This document shows positions 8,148 through 16,189 of a DNA stretch of 64,000 nucleotides, one piece after another; the stretch's first letter is position 1; each line of letters begins with the position of its first letter. A program made the translations under genes and the position numbers. The notes under the pieces were generated by a model that was not told the DNA's origin, made no database searches, and saw only the letters and a program-made list of their open reading frames with translations. This DNA comes from JBFKQC01 sp041627895 (lineage in GTDB: Bacteria; Pseudomonadota; Alphaproteobacteria; Rhodobacterales; Rhodobacteraceae): positions 72,158 to 136,157 of the forward strand of contig JBFKQC010000002.1 in NCBI GenBank assembly GCA_041627895.1, read 5' to 3'.

Positions 8148-10505
8148 ATGGACAATCACCGCCAAATCACCCCGGATCGCACGGCAGACGCGATCGTCTA
8201 CACCTGTCCGATGCATCCCGAGGTGCGACGGGACCGGCCCGGTGACTGCCCCAAATGCGGCATGCACCTAGTGCCGGAATCCGAAGCCGAAGCGCATGCC
8301 CATCACCACCATCATGCGCATGAACATCACGGCCACGACACCAAGAGCGGCGGCGAATACGACACCGTGCCCGCCGGGTATTCCGGCCCGGTCTATACCT
8401 GCCCGATGCACGCGCAGGTGCGCCAGACCGGTCCCGGGTCCTGCCCGATCTGCGGCATGGGGCTGGAACTGGAAAGCGCGGCGATGGCCGGGGACGAGCC
8501 GAACCCCGAACTCGTCGACTTTACCCGGCGCTTCTGGGTCGGCGGCGTTCTGACCATCCCGCTTCTGGTCCTGACCATGGGGCCCTATCTGGGTTTCGGC
8601 GGGGTTCGCGAGGTGTTCGGCGAACGCGCAACGCTCTGGATCGAGCTGGTGCTGGGCACGCCGGTGGTGCTGTGGTGCGGCTGGCCGTTCATGGTGCGTG
8701 GCTGGAACTCGTTCCAGCGCTGGAACCTGAACATGTTCTCGCTGATCTCGATGGGGGTCATGGCCGCCTGGCTGTTCAGCGTCACCGCGGTGCTGGCGCC
8801 CGGCATCTTCCCCGACGGCTTCAGGATGGAAGACGGCCATGTCGGCGTCTATTTCGAGGCCGCCGCGGTGATCGTGACGCTGGTGCTTCTGGGCCAGGTC
8901 ATGGAACTGCGCGCCCGCGAGGGCACCGGCAAGGCGATCCGGGCGCTGCTGGATCTGGCCGCCAAGACGGCGCGGATCATCCGCGAGGACGGCCGCGAGG
9001 AGGAAATCCCGCTCGAGGAAGTGCAGGTCGGCGACCGGCTGCGGGTGCGGCCGGGCGACAAGGTGCCGGTCGACGGCACCGTGATCGAGGGGCGGTCGTC
9101 GGTCGACGAAAGCATGATCACGGGTGAGCCGATCCCGGTCGAGAAGGTCGCGGGCGAGCCGGTGACCGGCGCCACGATCAACGGCACCGGCACGCTGGTG
9201 ATCGAGGCCAGGCGCGTCGGCGCGGACACGATGCTTGCCCAGATCGTCGAGATGGTGGCCAACGCGCAGCGCTCGCGCGCGCCGATCCAGAAATACGCCG
9301 ACAAGGTCTCGGGCCACTTTGTGCCGGCGGTGATCGGCATCGGGGTGCTGTCGTTCATCGCCTGGGCGCTTTGGGGGCCGGACCCGGCGCTTTCCTATGC
9401 GCTGATCGCCGCGGTGGCGGTGCTGATCATCGCCTGCCCCTGTGCGCTGGGGCTGGCGACCCCGATGTCGATCATGACGGCGACGGGGCGCGGCGCGCAG
9501 GCGGGCGTGCTGATCAAGAACGCCGAGGCGTTGGAGCGGTTCGAGAAGGTCGACACGCTGATCGTCGACAAGACCGGGACGCTGACCGAGGGCAAGCCGC
9601 GCCTCGTCGCCGTTCTGCCCGAGGCCGGCTATGACGAGGCCGAGGTGCTGAGGCTGGCCGCAACCCTGGAAAAAGGGTCCGAACACCCGCTGGCCGAGGC
9701 CATCGTCGCCGGTGCCGAGGCCCGCGGCGTGGCGCTGGACAAGGCCGGCGACTTCGAGGCCGTGACCGGCAAGGGGGTCAGCGGGACGGTCGGCGGCAAA
9801 TCAGTGGCGCTGGGAAACCGCCGGCTGGTCGAGGATCTCGGCCTGCAGGCCGGCGCCCTGGCCGACAAGGCGAACGCCCGGAGGGACGAGGGCGAGACGG
9901 TGATGTTCGTGGCGGTCGACGGCGCGGTCGCCGGGCTGGTCAGCGTCGCCGACCCGGTGAAGGACACCACGCCGGCGGCCCTGAAGGCGCTGCACGAGTT
10001 GGGCTTTCGCATCATCATGGCCACTGGCGACAACGAGCGGACCGCGAAAGCCGTCGCGGCCCGGCTGGGCATCGACGAGATCCGCGCCGACGTGCTGCCC
10101 GAGGACAAGGCGACGATCATCAAGAAACTGCAGGCGGGCGGCGCGAAGGTCGCCATGGCAGGCGACGGCGTCAATGACGCCCCGGCGCTGGCCCAGGCCG
10201 ATGTCGGAATCGCCATGGGCACCGGCGCCGACGTGGCGATCGAAAGCGCCGGGATCACGCTGGTCAAGGGCAATCTCGACGGCATCGTCCGCGCCCGCCG
10301 GCTGGCCCGCGCCACGATGCGCAACATCCGCCAGAACCTGTTCTTCGCGCTGATCTACAACGCATCCGGCGTGCCCGTGGCCGCCGGGGTGCTGTTCCCG
10401 GTCTTCGGCATCCTGATCAGCCCGATGTTCGCCGCATTCGCGATGAGCGCCTCGTCGATCTCGGTCGTGCTCAACTCGCTCAGGCTGAGGAGCGCCAGGA
10501 TATGA
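8148..10505 (+). CDS. copA: Cu(I)/Ag(I)-exporting P1B-type ATPase
   Basis: 785 aa. Two N-terminal heavy-metal-binding segments of the 'YTCPMHP...CPxCGM' type lie at 18-43 and 83-108, with a His-rich linker between (AHHHHHAHEHHGHD). There is no classic MXCXXC ferredoxin-like domain. Membrane and catalytic hallmarks are present: the metal-site motif CPC at 430-432, phosphorylation site DKTGTLT with Asp474, 'GDGVNDAPAL', the pair Tyr737-Asn738, and Met766 in 'MSASS'. The last two are the P1B-1 signature for monovalent copper or silver. The protein pumps Cu(I) from cytoplasm to periplasm. The stop overlaps the next start by four bases (ATGA). Confidence 0.97.
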   Translation: MDNHRQITPDRTADAIVYTCPMHPEVRRDRPGDCPKCGMHLVPESEAEAHAHHHHHAHEHHGHDTKSGGEYDTVPAGYSGPVYTCPMHAQVRQTGPGSCPICGMGLELESAAMAGDEPNPELVDFTRRFWVGGVLTIPLLVLTMGPYLGFGGVREVFGERATLWIELVLGTPVVLWCGWPFMVRGWNSFQRWNLNMFSLISMGVMAAWLFSVTAVLAPGIFPDGFRMEDGHVGVYFEAAAVIVTLVLLGQVMELRAREGTGKAIRALLDLAAKTARIIREDGREEEIPLEEVQVGDRLRVRPGDKVPVDGTVIEGRSSVDESMITGEPIPVEKVAGEPVTGATINGTGTLVIEARRVGADTMLAQIVEMVANAQRSRAPIQKYADKVSGHFVPAVIGIGVLSFIAWALWGPDPALSYALIAAVAVLIIACPCALGLATPMSIMTATGRGAQAGVLIKNAEALERFEKVDTLIVDKTGTLTEGKPRLVAVLPEAGYDEAEVLRLAATLEKGSEHPLAEAIVAGAEARGVALDKAGDFEAVTGKGVSGTVGGKSVALGNRRLVEDLGLQAGALADKANARRDEGETVMFVAVDGAVAGLVSVADPVKDTTPAALKALHELGFRIIMATGDNERTAKAVAARLGIDEIRADVLPEDKATIIKKLQAGGAKVAMAGDGVNDAPALAQADVGIAMGTGADVAIESAGITLVKGNLDGIVRARRLARATMRNIRQNLFFALIYNASGVPVAAGVLFPVFGILISPMFAAFAMSASSISVVLNSLRLRSARI

Positions 10506-11149
10506 AGACGCCCGTGACCGCTCGTGCCATCCACCGCAGTCTGGCCCGCCTCGGGCTGGGCGTCGGCCTTGCGGCTTTCGCCGGCATCGCCGCGCAGGCG
10601 CATGAATTCACCGCCGCGATCCTGGTCCGGGGTCCGAACGCCGAAACCCGGCTTGCCGAGGCGATCGACGGTTTCCTTCTGGCCGCCGACGAACGCGACG
10701 GCCATGCCCTCGAGACCTCGGACGGGCATCTGGGCGGCGTCGACGTTCAGATACTGGCGCTGCCGCGCGAGGCGGCCGGCCGGGTCCGGACCCTGGCCGG
10801 TTCACCGCGGCAGCCGCCGGATGTGGTGGTGGTGATCGGGACCGGCGCAGGCACCGATCCGGCACCAGCCATCGCCCCGGATGCCATCACCTTCGTTCAG
10901 GCCGGCATACCCGCGGACTCGGGCTGGGCGGACAGCGATCGGCAGAACGGTTTCTTCGCCCGCTTTGTCCGCGCGTACGCCACCGCACCGACAGAGGCCG
11001 CGGCGCAGGGCTACCTGGCGGCAAGGCGCCTGGACGCCGCGATCCGGCCGCATGATGGCCTTGCGCCGCGCGACGCCATCGAGGCCGCGCTCGCCGAGCC
11101 GGCGGGCGGGACGGACTGGTGGGTTTCGTCAGACAGGGACGGGGAATGA
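10502..11149 (+). CDS. exported protein resembling one lobe of a type 1 periplasmic binding protein
   Basis: 215 aa, starting inside the copA stop (ATGA overlap), so translation is coupled. A signal peptide ends near residue 33 (AAQAHE). The mature start 'FTAAILVRGP...AEAIDGFLLAADERDGH...GVDVQILAL' follows the opening of type 1 (branched-chain amino acid type) binding proteins. At about 215 aa the protein is only half their length and appears to hold one lobe. No Cys or Met clusters are visible. Its role in a copper operon is unknown; a chaperone or sensor domain without transport is possible. Confidence 0.6.
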   Translation: MKTPVTARAIHRSLARLGLGVGLAAFAGIAAQAHEFTAAILVRGPNAETRLAEAIDGFLLAADERDGHALETSDGHLGGVDVQILALPREAAGRVRTLAGSPRQPPDVVVVIGTGAGTDPAPAIAPDAITFVQAGIPADSGWADSDRQNGFFARFVRAYATAPTEAAAQGYLAARRLDAAIRPHDGLAPRDAIEAALAEPAGGTDWWVSSDRDGE

Positions 11150-11274
11150 CGATACGCACAGACCCTGGATTTGACGGCACGGGGCACGGGGCCGCATCCC
11201 GGCGCCCCGGCCACCGGACACAAGACCCGAGACGCGCGCGAACCGAGCGAAACGAACGGAAAGGAGACCAGGAC

Positions 11275-11844
11275 ATGTCGAGAATTCAAACGGGACTTGC
11301 AGCAGCGGCGGCCTTGCTTGGCGCAGCGGGGGCGGCACTGGCCGGCGGCACCGGCGATCATGCGCACGACGATCCCACGCCGCAGGACATGCTGAACTCG
11401 ATGAAGGAAATCCACGCCGACCATGACCACGGCCACGACTTCGCGGTGATGGATGATGTCTCGGAGGCGGACATGATCCGCACGATGGAACTGCTGGTCG
11501 ATATCGGGCTCGTTGTTCCGCCGATGGACAGCGCGCGCGGTGCGGCGGCCTTCATGGAAAAGGGCTGCATCGTCTGCCACGCGGTGAATGGCGTCGGCGG
11601 CGAGATCGGGCCGTCCTTCGATGCGGGCGGGATGCCGCAGCCCATGAACGCGTTCGACTTCGCCGCGCGGATGTGGCGCGGCGCCCCGGCCATGGCCATG
11701 ATGCAGGAAGACCTGCTTGGCGAGATGATCGCGCTTAGCGGCCAGGAACTGGCCGACATCGTGGCGTTCGTTCACGACGCCCAGGCCCAGAAGGAGGTAT
11801 CGGTCGATGACGTACCGAAAAGATTCGCGGACCTGGTCCCCTGA
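11275..11844 (+). CDS. c-type cytochrome with His-rich N-terminus
   Basis: 189 aa from ATG 11275, with AAGGAG eight bases upstream. A signal peptide ends near residue 23 (AALAG). The mature N-terminus is His/Asp-rich (GDHAHDD, HADHDHGHD), a likely metal-binding stretch. One haem site, CIVCH at 98-102, is followed by 'GVGGEIGPSFDAGGM' and Met-rich helices (APAMAMMQEDLLGEM). The last 38 bp overlap the Rieske gene in another frame, so both are translated from one transcript. It could be the electron acceptor of the Rieske protein (inference from linkage). Confidence 0.87.
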   Translation: MSRIQTGLAAAAALLGAAGAALAGGTGDHAHDDPTPQDMLNSMKEIHADHDHGHDFAVMDDVSEADMIRTMELLVDIGLVVPPMDSARGAAAFMEKGCIVCHAVNGVGGEIGPSFDAGGMPQPMNAFDFAARMWRGAPAMAMMQEDLLGEMIALSGQELADIVAFVHDAQAQKEVSVDDVPKRFADLVP

Positions 11845-12388
11845 ATCCGCGGCGCACGGGCCAACCGGCACCGGCCCGGAGACGCGGCGCGACTTCATCT
11901 ATTACGCGACCGCCGGCGCCGCGACCGTCGCGACCGGCGCCGCGATCTGGCCGCTGGTCGACAGCATGAACCCGAGCGCCGACATCGCCGCGCTCTCGGT
12001 CGCCGAGGTGGACGTCGCGGGCGTCGAGCCGGGCATCAGGATCACCGTCAAATGGAGCGGCAAGCCGGTCTTCATCGATCACCGCACCGAAGAACGGATT
12101 GCCAAGGCGCGCGCCGACGACACGGCGGCCTTGCCCGATCCGGCACGCGACGCCGATCGCGCGGTCAGGCCGGAATGGCTGGTGGTGATCGGGGTCTGCA
12201 CGCATCTGGGCTGCATCCCGCTGGGACAGCGCGGCACCGATCCGCTGGGCGACTGGGACGGCTGGTTCTGCCCCTGCCACGGCTCGCACTACGATACTGC
12301 CGGGCGTATCCGCAAGGGGCCGGCGCCGCGAAACCTCGATCTGCCGCCCTACCGGTTCACGTCGGACACGGTTATCAGCATCGGCTGA
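11807..12388 (+). CDS. Rieske iron-sulfur protein, cytochrome bc1 type, without partner genes
   Basis: 193 aa. A twin-arginine signal-anchor (RRDFIYYATAGAATVATGAAIWP, about 27-49) precedes the hinge and a Rieske domain. Cluster ligands are Cys131 and His133 in CTHLGC, and Cys155 and His158 in CPCHGS; Cys136 and Cys157 form the usual disulfide. The sequence is close in pattern to alphaproteobacterial PetA/FbcF, including 'GRIRKGPAP'. No cytochrome b or c1 gene follows, unlike petABC operons. It starts inside the cytochrome c gene of the copper operon, so it is a second, locus-specific Rieske protein, or exchanges into the main bc1 complex (inference). Confidence 0.92.
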   Translation: MTYRKDSRTWSPESAAHGPTGTGPETRRDFIYYATAGAATVATGAAIWPLVDSMNPSADIAALSVAEVDVAGVEPGIRITVKWSGKPVFIDHRTEERIAKARADDTAALPDPARDADRAVRPEWLVVIGVCTHLGCIPLGQRGTDPLGDWDGWFCPCHGSHYDTAGRIRKGPAPRNLDLPPYRFTSDTVISIG

Positions 12389-12479
12389 TGCGTTTTCCCG
12401 CGCGGCCGATCCGGCGAGGCCTGGCGAAATCGCGCTCGGCCCGCAGGATATCGCGTAATTCGCCTGCCGAGCCGGCCGG

Positions 12480-13856
12480 TCAGAGCGGCAGTCGGACGGT
12501 CGCGGTCAAGCCCCCGCCCTTTCGGTTTTGCAGCGTCACTTCGCCGCCATGGCCGCGGATCACCGTGCGGGCGATGGCGAGGCCCAGCCCGGTGCCGCCG
12601 GTTTTGCGGCTGCGCGACGTCTCGAGCCGCCGAAAGGGCTCGAACACCGCTTCGAGCTGATCCTCGGGCAACCCGGGGCCGTTGTCCGAAACCGTGATAA
12701 TCGCCTCGTCACCGTGGTCCGAAAGCTCGATATCGGCCCGCCCAGCGTATCGGATCGCATTGTCGATCAGGTTCCGCAGCGCACGCTTCAGCGCCACCGG
12801 GCGCACGCGGGCCAGGAGGGGCGGCGCGCCGACGACCTTCGCCCGGCCGCCGCCCGCGGTTTCATCGGCGAGAGCCCGCAGCAATCCGGCCAGGTCCGTC
12901 TCTACCGTGTCTTCGGTCTCTGCCTCGCCGCGCGAGAATGCGAGCGTTGCCTCGACCATCGCCTGCATTTCGTCGACCAGCGCCTCCAGCCGGTCGCGGT
13001 CTTCGCCCTCTTCGATCAACGCAAGGCGAAGCCGCATCGCCGTCAGGGGCGACCGCAGGTCATGGCTGAGCGCGGCCAGCATGCGCGTCCGGCCGGTAAC
13101 GAAGCGTCTGATCCGGTCCTGCATCCGGTTGAAGGCACGGACGGTGTCGCGGATTTCGCGCGGGCCGGTTTCCGACAGGGCCGGCAGTGCCTCTCCCTTC
13201 CCTGCCCGTTCAGCGGCTTCGGCAAGCCCCCGCATCGGGCGCACGACGCGGATCGCCGTCAGGACCGCCACCAGCGTGACAAGCACCGCGGCGATCGCCA
13301 GAGCCGCGACGTCCGAGACCAGCCATTGCGCGACGGGCCGGTGGAACATCGACCGGACGTTCAGCCACTCGCCAGAGCCGAGCCGGATCGACATCGCCAG
13401 TTCCAGCGGTCCGGTGCGTTCCGCCAGCATCGCCGCATGCATCTGGCGCATCGACCGGGGCACCTCGTCGATGCCCGGCATCGCGTCGGCGCGGTCGTGA
13501 ATCTCGACCAGGACCTCGCGGGACGGGTCGCCAAGCGTGCGGCGCAGCCGCTCGGCGATGCCGGCGGTGTCGTGCCCGGCATGATCGACCGCCGGGATTT
13601 CCGCGGTCCAGAACCGCACCAGCGGCGAATTGGCCGCGGCGATGATCTGCGGGTGCAGCGCCTCGGGCGCGTCGTCCAGCAGCCGCGCGACATTGGCCGC
13701 GCGGCCGGCGGCCTCGTATCCCAGCGCCGCGCGCACCGCGCGGTCGCGCTCGTCGCTGAAGACCAGAAGGCTCAGCCCCTGGCTGACGCCGAGCGCGAGC
13801 AGCAGCATGACCAGCAACTGCGCGCCGATCGATTGGGGCCATAGCCGGCGGATCAC
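12480..13856 (-). CDS. sensor histidine kinase (EnvZ/CusS-like)
   Basis: 458 aa from the GTG at 13856, which overlaps the response regulator stop (GTGA). Two membrane segments, about 9-33 and 180-203, bracket a periplasmic sensor region of about 145 residues. A HAMP linker follows (AIRVVRPMRGLAEAAERAGKG), then the phosphoacceptor His265 in 'LSHDLRSPLTAMR' and an ATPase domain with 'NLIDNAIRYAG', 'DNGPGLP' and 'GGTGLGLAIAR'. The sensor region contains His and Met residues (DHAGHD, RQMHAAML) that could bind metal. With the divergent Met-rich protein and copper operon nearby, copper or membrane stress is a reasonable signal, but this is inference. Confidence 0.92.
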   Translation of the reverse strand: MIRRLWPQSIGAQLLVMLLLALGVSQGLSLLVFSDERDRAVRAALGYEAAGRAANVARLLDDAPEALHPQIIAAANSPLVRFWTAEIPAVDHAGHDTAGIAERLRRTLGDPSREVLVEIHDRADAMPGIDEVPRSMRQMHAAMLAERTGPLELAMSIRLGSGEWLNVRSMFHRPVAQWLVSDVAALAIAAVLVTLVAVLTAIRVVRPMRGLAEAAERAGKGEALPALSETGPREIRDTVRAFNRMQDRIRRFVTGRTRMLAALSHDLRSPLTAMRLRLALIEEGEDRDRLEALVDEMQAMVEATLAFSRGEAETEDTVETDLAGLLRALADETAGGGRAKVVGAPPLLARVRPVALKRALRNLIDNAIRYAGRADIELSDHGDEAIITVSDNGPGLPEDQLEAVFEPFRRLETSRSRKTGGTGLGLAIARTVIRGHGGEVTLQNRKGGGLTATVRLPL

Positions 13857-14575
13857 GGCGCGTCCCTCACGTCCGCCGACAGGGAATAGCCGCCGCCCCA
13901 GACAGTGGTGATCAGTTCGGGGTGCGCCGGATCGCGTTCGATCTTGCGCCGCAGCCGGCTGATCTGGTTGTCGATGGCGCGGTCGAAGACCTGCGCCTGC
14001 CTGCCGCCTGTCAGGTCGAGCAGCTGCGCGCGGCTCAGGACGAAGCGCGGGCGTTCCAGAAACACGGTCAACAGCCGGAAATCCGCCGTGGTCAGCGCCG
14101 TCTCGGCGCCGTCTTCGGCGATCAGGACCCGCCTGTCGGTGTCGAGTACCCATCTGTCGAATGCCAGCCGCCGGCCGGCCATGGCGCCGCCTTCCCGTGC
14201 CGGGGCGCAGCTGCGGCGCAGGATGGCCTTGATCCGCGCAAGCAGCTCGCGCGGGCTGAACGGCTTGGCCAGATAATCGTCGGCCCCCATTTCCAGCCCG
14301 ACGATGCGGTCGGTTTCCTCGCCGAGCGCGGTGAGCATCAGGATCGGCACTTCGCCTTCGGCCCTGAGCCGCCGGCAGACCGACAGGCCGTCCTCGCCGG
14401 GCATCATCACGTCCAGCACGATCAGGTCGAAGCGCCCGGCCTTCATCGCTGCATCCATCGCCCGGGCATCCGCCGCCACCGTCGCCCGCATCCCGTTCCT
14501 TTCAAGATAGCGGGCCAGGGCGTCGCGGATCTCGCGGTGGTCGTCGACGACGAGGATATGGGGGCTGTCCGGCAT
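13853..14575 (-). CDS. OmpR-family response regulator
   Basis: 240 aa from ATG 14575. The receiver domain holds acidic Asp11/Asp12, phosphoacceptor Asp55 (LDVMMPG) and Lys104 (AKPFSP). The C-terminal winged helix is the OmpR/PhoB type, with recognition-helix sequence 'AQVFDRAIDNQISRLRRKIE' and wing 'ITTVWGGGYSLS'. It is first in the operon with its kinase, four-base overlap. The divergent gene at 14765 lies 189 bp away. Paired TGACA...GCGACA repeats in that gap are candidate binding sites. Confidence 0.93.
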   Translation of the reverse strand: MPDSPHILVVDDHREIRDALARYLERNGMRATVAADARAMDAAMKAGRFDLIVLDVMMPGEDGLSVCRRLRAEGEVPILMLTALGEETDRIVGLEMGADDYLAKPFSPRELLARIKAILRRSCAPAREGGAMAGRRLAFDRWVLDTDRRVLIAEDGAETALTTADFRLLTVFLERPRFVLSRAQLLDLTGGRQAQVFDRAIDNQISRLRRKIERDPAHPELITTVWGGGYSLSADVRDAP

Positions 14576-14663
14576 AGCGGCTGACTTCCGACGATCTCGT
14601 TCCAGAGGATATCTAGGTTCGCCGGCCGGAAAAACCGTCGCATTTTCCGCCGGTTCGCGATTC

Positions 14664-14713
14664 TGACACGCATTGCGACACTTTCGGTCCCCGGCTGACA
14701 AAGTTCTGCGACA
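14664..14713. promoter_or_regulatory. tandem TGACA-n-GCGACA repeats, candidate response-regulator sites
   Basis: Two copies of TGACA followed by GCGACA occur at 14664-14680 and 14696-14713. The copies are 32-33 bp apart, three helical turns. They lie between the regulator gene and the Met-rich EF-hand gene. OmpR-family regulators usually bind direct repeats, so these are candidate sites for the regulator encoded at 13853-14575. Confidence 0.45.
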
Positions 14714-14764
14714 GGCGCCTCCCAGATCGGGGTCATCGAAACGGACTTCACGGAGGATCAAACG

Positions 14765-15388
14765 ATGAAACGCCTGATACTCGCCACGGCCGCAGTTGCG
14801 GCGATCGGCACCGCAATCGCGATTCCGGTCCTGGCGGACGGCAACCACGGGTTCGGCGAAGGCCGCTACGGTGCCCGCGCCGATGCCACGGGCCAGATGG
14901 GTCCCGGCGCGATGATGGGCGGCGAGATGGGCCACATGATGCGCATGATGCAGATGATGCATGGCGGCCAGTCCGGCATGATGGGCCCCGGAATGATGGG
15001 CCAAGGCATGATGGGTCTGGCCGGCCCGATGATGGGCGGCGCGGATCACCTGCAGGGGGTCTTCGATGCCGACGGCGACGGCACGGTGACGCCGGAAGAG
15101 TTGCGGACCGGCCTGCTCGACGCGCTCAAGACCTATGACGCGGATGGCAGCGGCACGCTTTCGCTCGACGAATTCGAGACCATGCACACCGCGCATATCC
15201 GCGAAATGACGGTCGACCGCTTCCAGGCGTTCGACGCCGACGGCGACGGACAGGTCACCACCGACGAAATCGCCGCGCCCGCGGACCGGTTCCAGCGCAT
15301 GATGCAGAGCCGCGCCGCGGATGCCCGTCCGGGCATGCCGATGATGGACGACGACGGCACCGGCCGCAGCATGATGAACGACAACTGA
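14765..15388 (+). CDS. exported Met-rich EF-hand protein
   Basis: 207 aa with a signal peptide ending near residue 24 (IPVLADG). Residues 45-91 are strongly Met/Gly-rich (MMRMMQMMHGG, GMMGPGMMGQGMMG), a pattern typical of Cu(I)-binding periplasmic proteins. Three EF-hand loops follow with intact acidic positions: 101-112 (DADGDG...), 125-136 (DADGSG...) and 157-168 (DADGDG...). A short Met/Asp tail closes it (MPMMDDDG). A strong GGAGG precedes the ATG. It is divergent from the two-component system and probably its target. Combined calcium and copper binding is suggested by composition only. Confidence 0.8.
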   Translation: MKRLILATAAVAAIGTAIAIPVLADGNHGFGEGRYGARADATGQMGPGAMMGGEMGHMMRMMQMMHGGQSGMMGPGMMGQGMMGLAGPMMGGADHLQGVFDADGDGTVTPEELRTGLLDALKTYDADGSGTLSLDEFETMHTAHIREMTVDRFQAFDADGDGQVTTDEIAAPADRFQRMMQSRAADARPGMPMMDDDGTGRSMMNDN

Positions 15389-15398
15389 CGACACCTCT

Positions 15399-15432
15399 CC
15401 CGGGCAGGACCCTCGCGGGGGGGCTGCCCGGG
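15399..15432 (+). other. intercistronic stem-loop
   Basis: Nine-base perfect stem CCCGGGCAG (15399-15407) / CTGCCCGGG (15424-15432) with a G-rich loop, between the EF-hand gene and the 38-aa membrane peptide gene. It lacks a T-run, so it more likely marks RNA processing, stability or partial termination than a full terminator. Confidence 0.45.
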
Positions 15433-15453
15433 GCCTTCAAAGGAGACACAACG

Positions 15454-15570
15454 ATGATGAACGGATTCGGAATGGGCCTAGGGATGGGCTTCGGCTGGAT
15501 ATGGGCGATCCTGGTGCTGGTGCTCACCGGCCTGGCAATCGCCGCACTGGTCAAATACCTTCGCAAGTAG
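15454..15570 (+). CDS. 38-aa single-span membrane peptide
   Basis: A short frame MMNGFGMGLGMGFGWIWAIL... ending in 'AALVKYLRK'. It has a strong AGGAGA Shine-Dalgarno at 15441-15446, eight bases before the ATG. A Gly/Met-rich N-terminus leads into one hydrophobic span of about 20 residues, and the end is basic, so the C-terminus should face the cytoplasm. Peptides of this look occur beside copper and DUF302 genes in proteobacteria. It lies between the Met-rich EF-hand gene and the DUF302 gene, 17 bp from the latter, and is probably co-transcribed with it. Confidence 0.7.
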   Translation: MMNGFGMGLGMGFGWIWAILVLVLTGLAIAALVKYLRK

Positions 15571-15587
15571 CGACCGGAGAGGACGAA

Positions 15588-15974
15588 ATGGCTTACACGA
15601 TCGACCGCAGCTTTCCCGGCGCAAGCCTGGCAGAGATCGACGGACGCGCCCGCAAGGCATTGGCCGATGCCGGGTTCGGCGTTCTGACCGAGATCGACGT
15701 CAAGGCGACGATGAAGACGAAGCTGGATGTCGCGATGCCGGAATATCGGATCCTCGGCGCCTGCAATCCGAAGATGGCGTATCAGGCCATCGGGATCGAG
15801 CCGAAGGTGGGCGCGATGCTGCCCTGCAACGTGATCCTGCGCGAGACCGGCGCCGGCGTAGAGGTCTCGGCGATCGACCCGGTGGCCTCGATGACGGCGA
15901 TCGACAATGCCGAACTCAAGGCCGTCGCCGGACAGGTGCGCGACCTGCTGGTCGGGGCGGTGGCCGCGATCTGA
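15588..15974 (+). CDS. DUF302-family protein
   Basis: 128 aa from ATG 15588, with GGAGAGGA just upstream. The sequence follows the DUF302 pattern: 'DRSFPGASLAEIDGRARKALADAGFGVLTEIDVKATMKTKL', then 'YRILGACNPKMAYQAIGIEPKVGAMLPCNVILRE' and 'AIDPVASM'. There is no signal peptide, so it is cytoplasmic. Cys58 in 'GACNP' and Cys80 in 'LPCNV' are the family's typical cysteines. The biochemical role is unknown; family members are commonly found near copper or sulfur redox genes, as here. Confidence 0.9.
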   Translation: MAYTIDRSFPGASLAEIDGRARKALADAGFGVLTEIDVKATMKTKLDVAMPEYRILGACNPKMAYQAIGIEPKVGAMLPCNVILRETGAGVEVSAIDPVASMTAIDNAELKAVAGQVRDLLVGAVAAI

Positions 15975-16116
15975 TCCCACGGCCCGGTGCCCGCCGATGG
16001 CCCGGATGCGGCCCGCCGCGGCGGGCGCCGGTCGGTTTCGGTCACGTCCGCCGCAAGGACCGGCCGGATGACCGGCCCCGCCGCTTACGGTCGCCGTGTC
16101 ACGTTCGAGTGACCCC

Positions 16117-16130
16117 TTGATCGAAATCAA
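16117..16130 (+). promoter_or_regulatory. FNR/FnrL-type box
   Basis: TTGATCGAAATCAA is a perfect match to TTGAT-N4-ATCAA. Its centre is 66.5 bp before the GTG at 16190. A class II promoter (box at -41.5) would start near 16165, with a possible -10 at 16150-16155 (CATAAC). It would drive the operon 16190-24670. Confidence 0.8.
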
Positions 16131-16189
16131 AGTGTCAGGCGGCGTCTGCCATAACGCTGAAACCGAGTGGAATTCAGGAGATCGGACCC

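Noticed and set aside
8268..9686. 472-codon minus-strand frame opposite copA
   Set aside because: Composition (Arg, His, Asp, Gln-rich) is that of an antisense shadow; the plus strand encodes an intact P-type ATPase.
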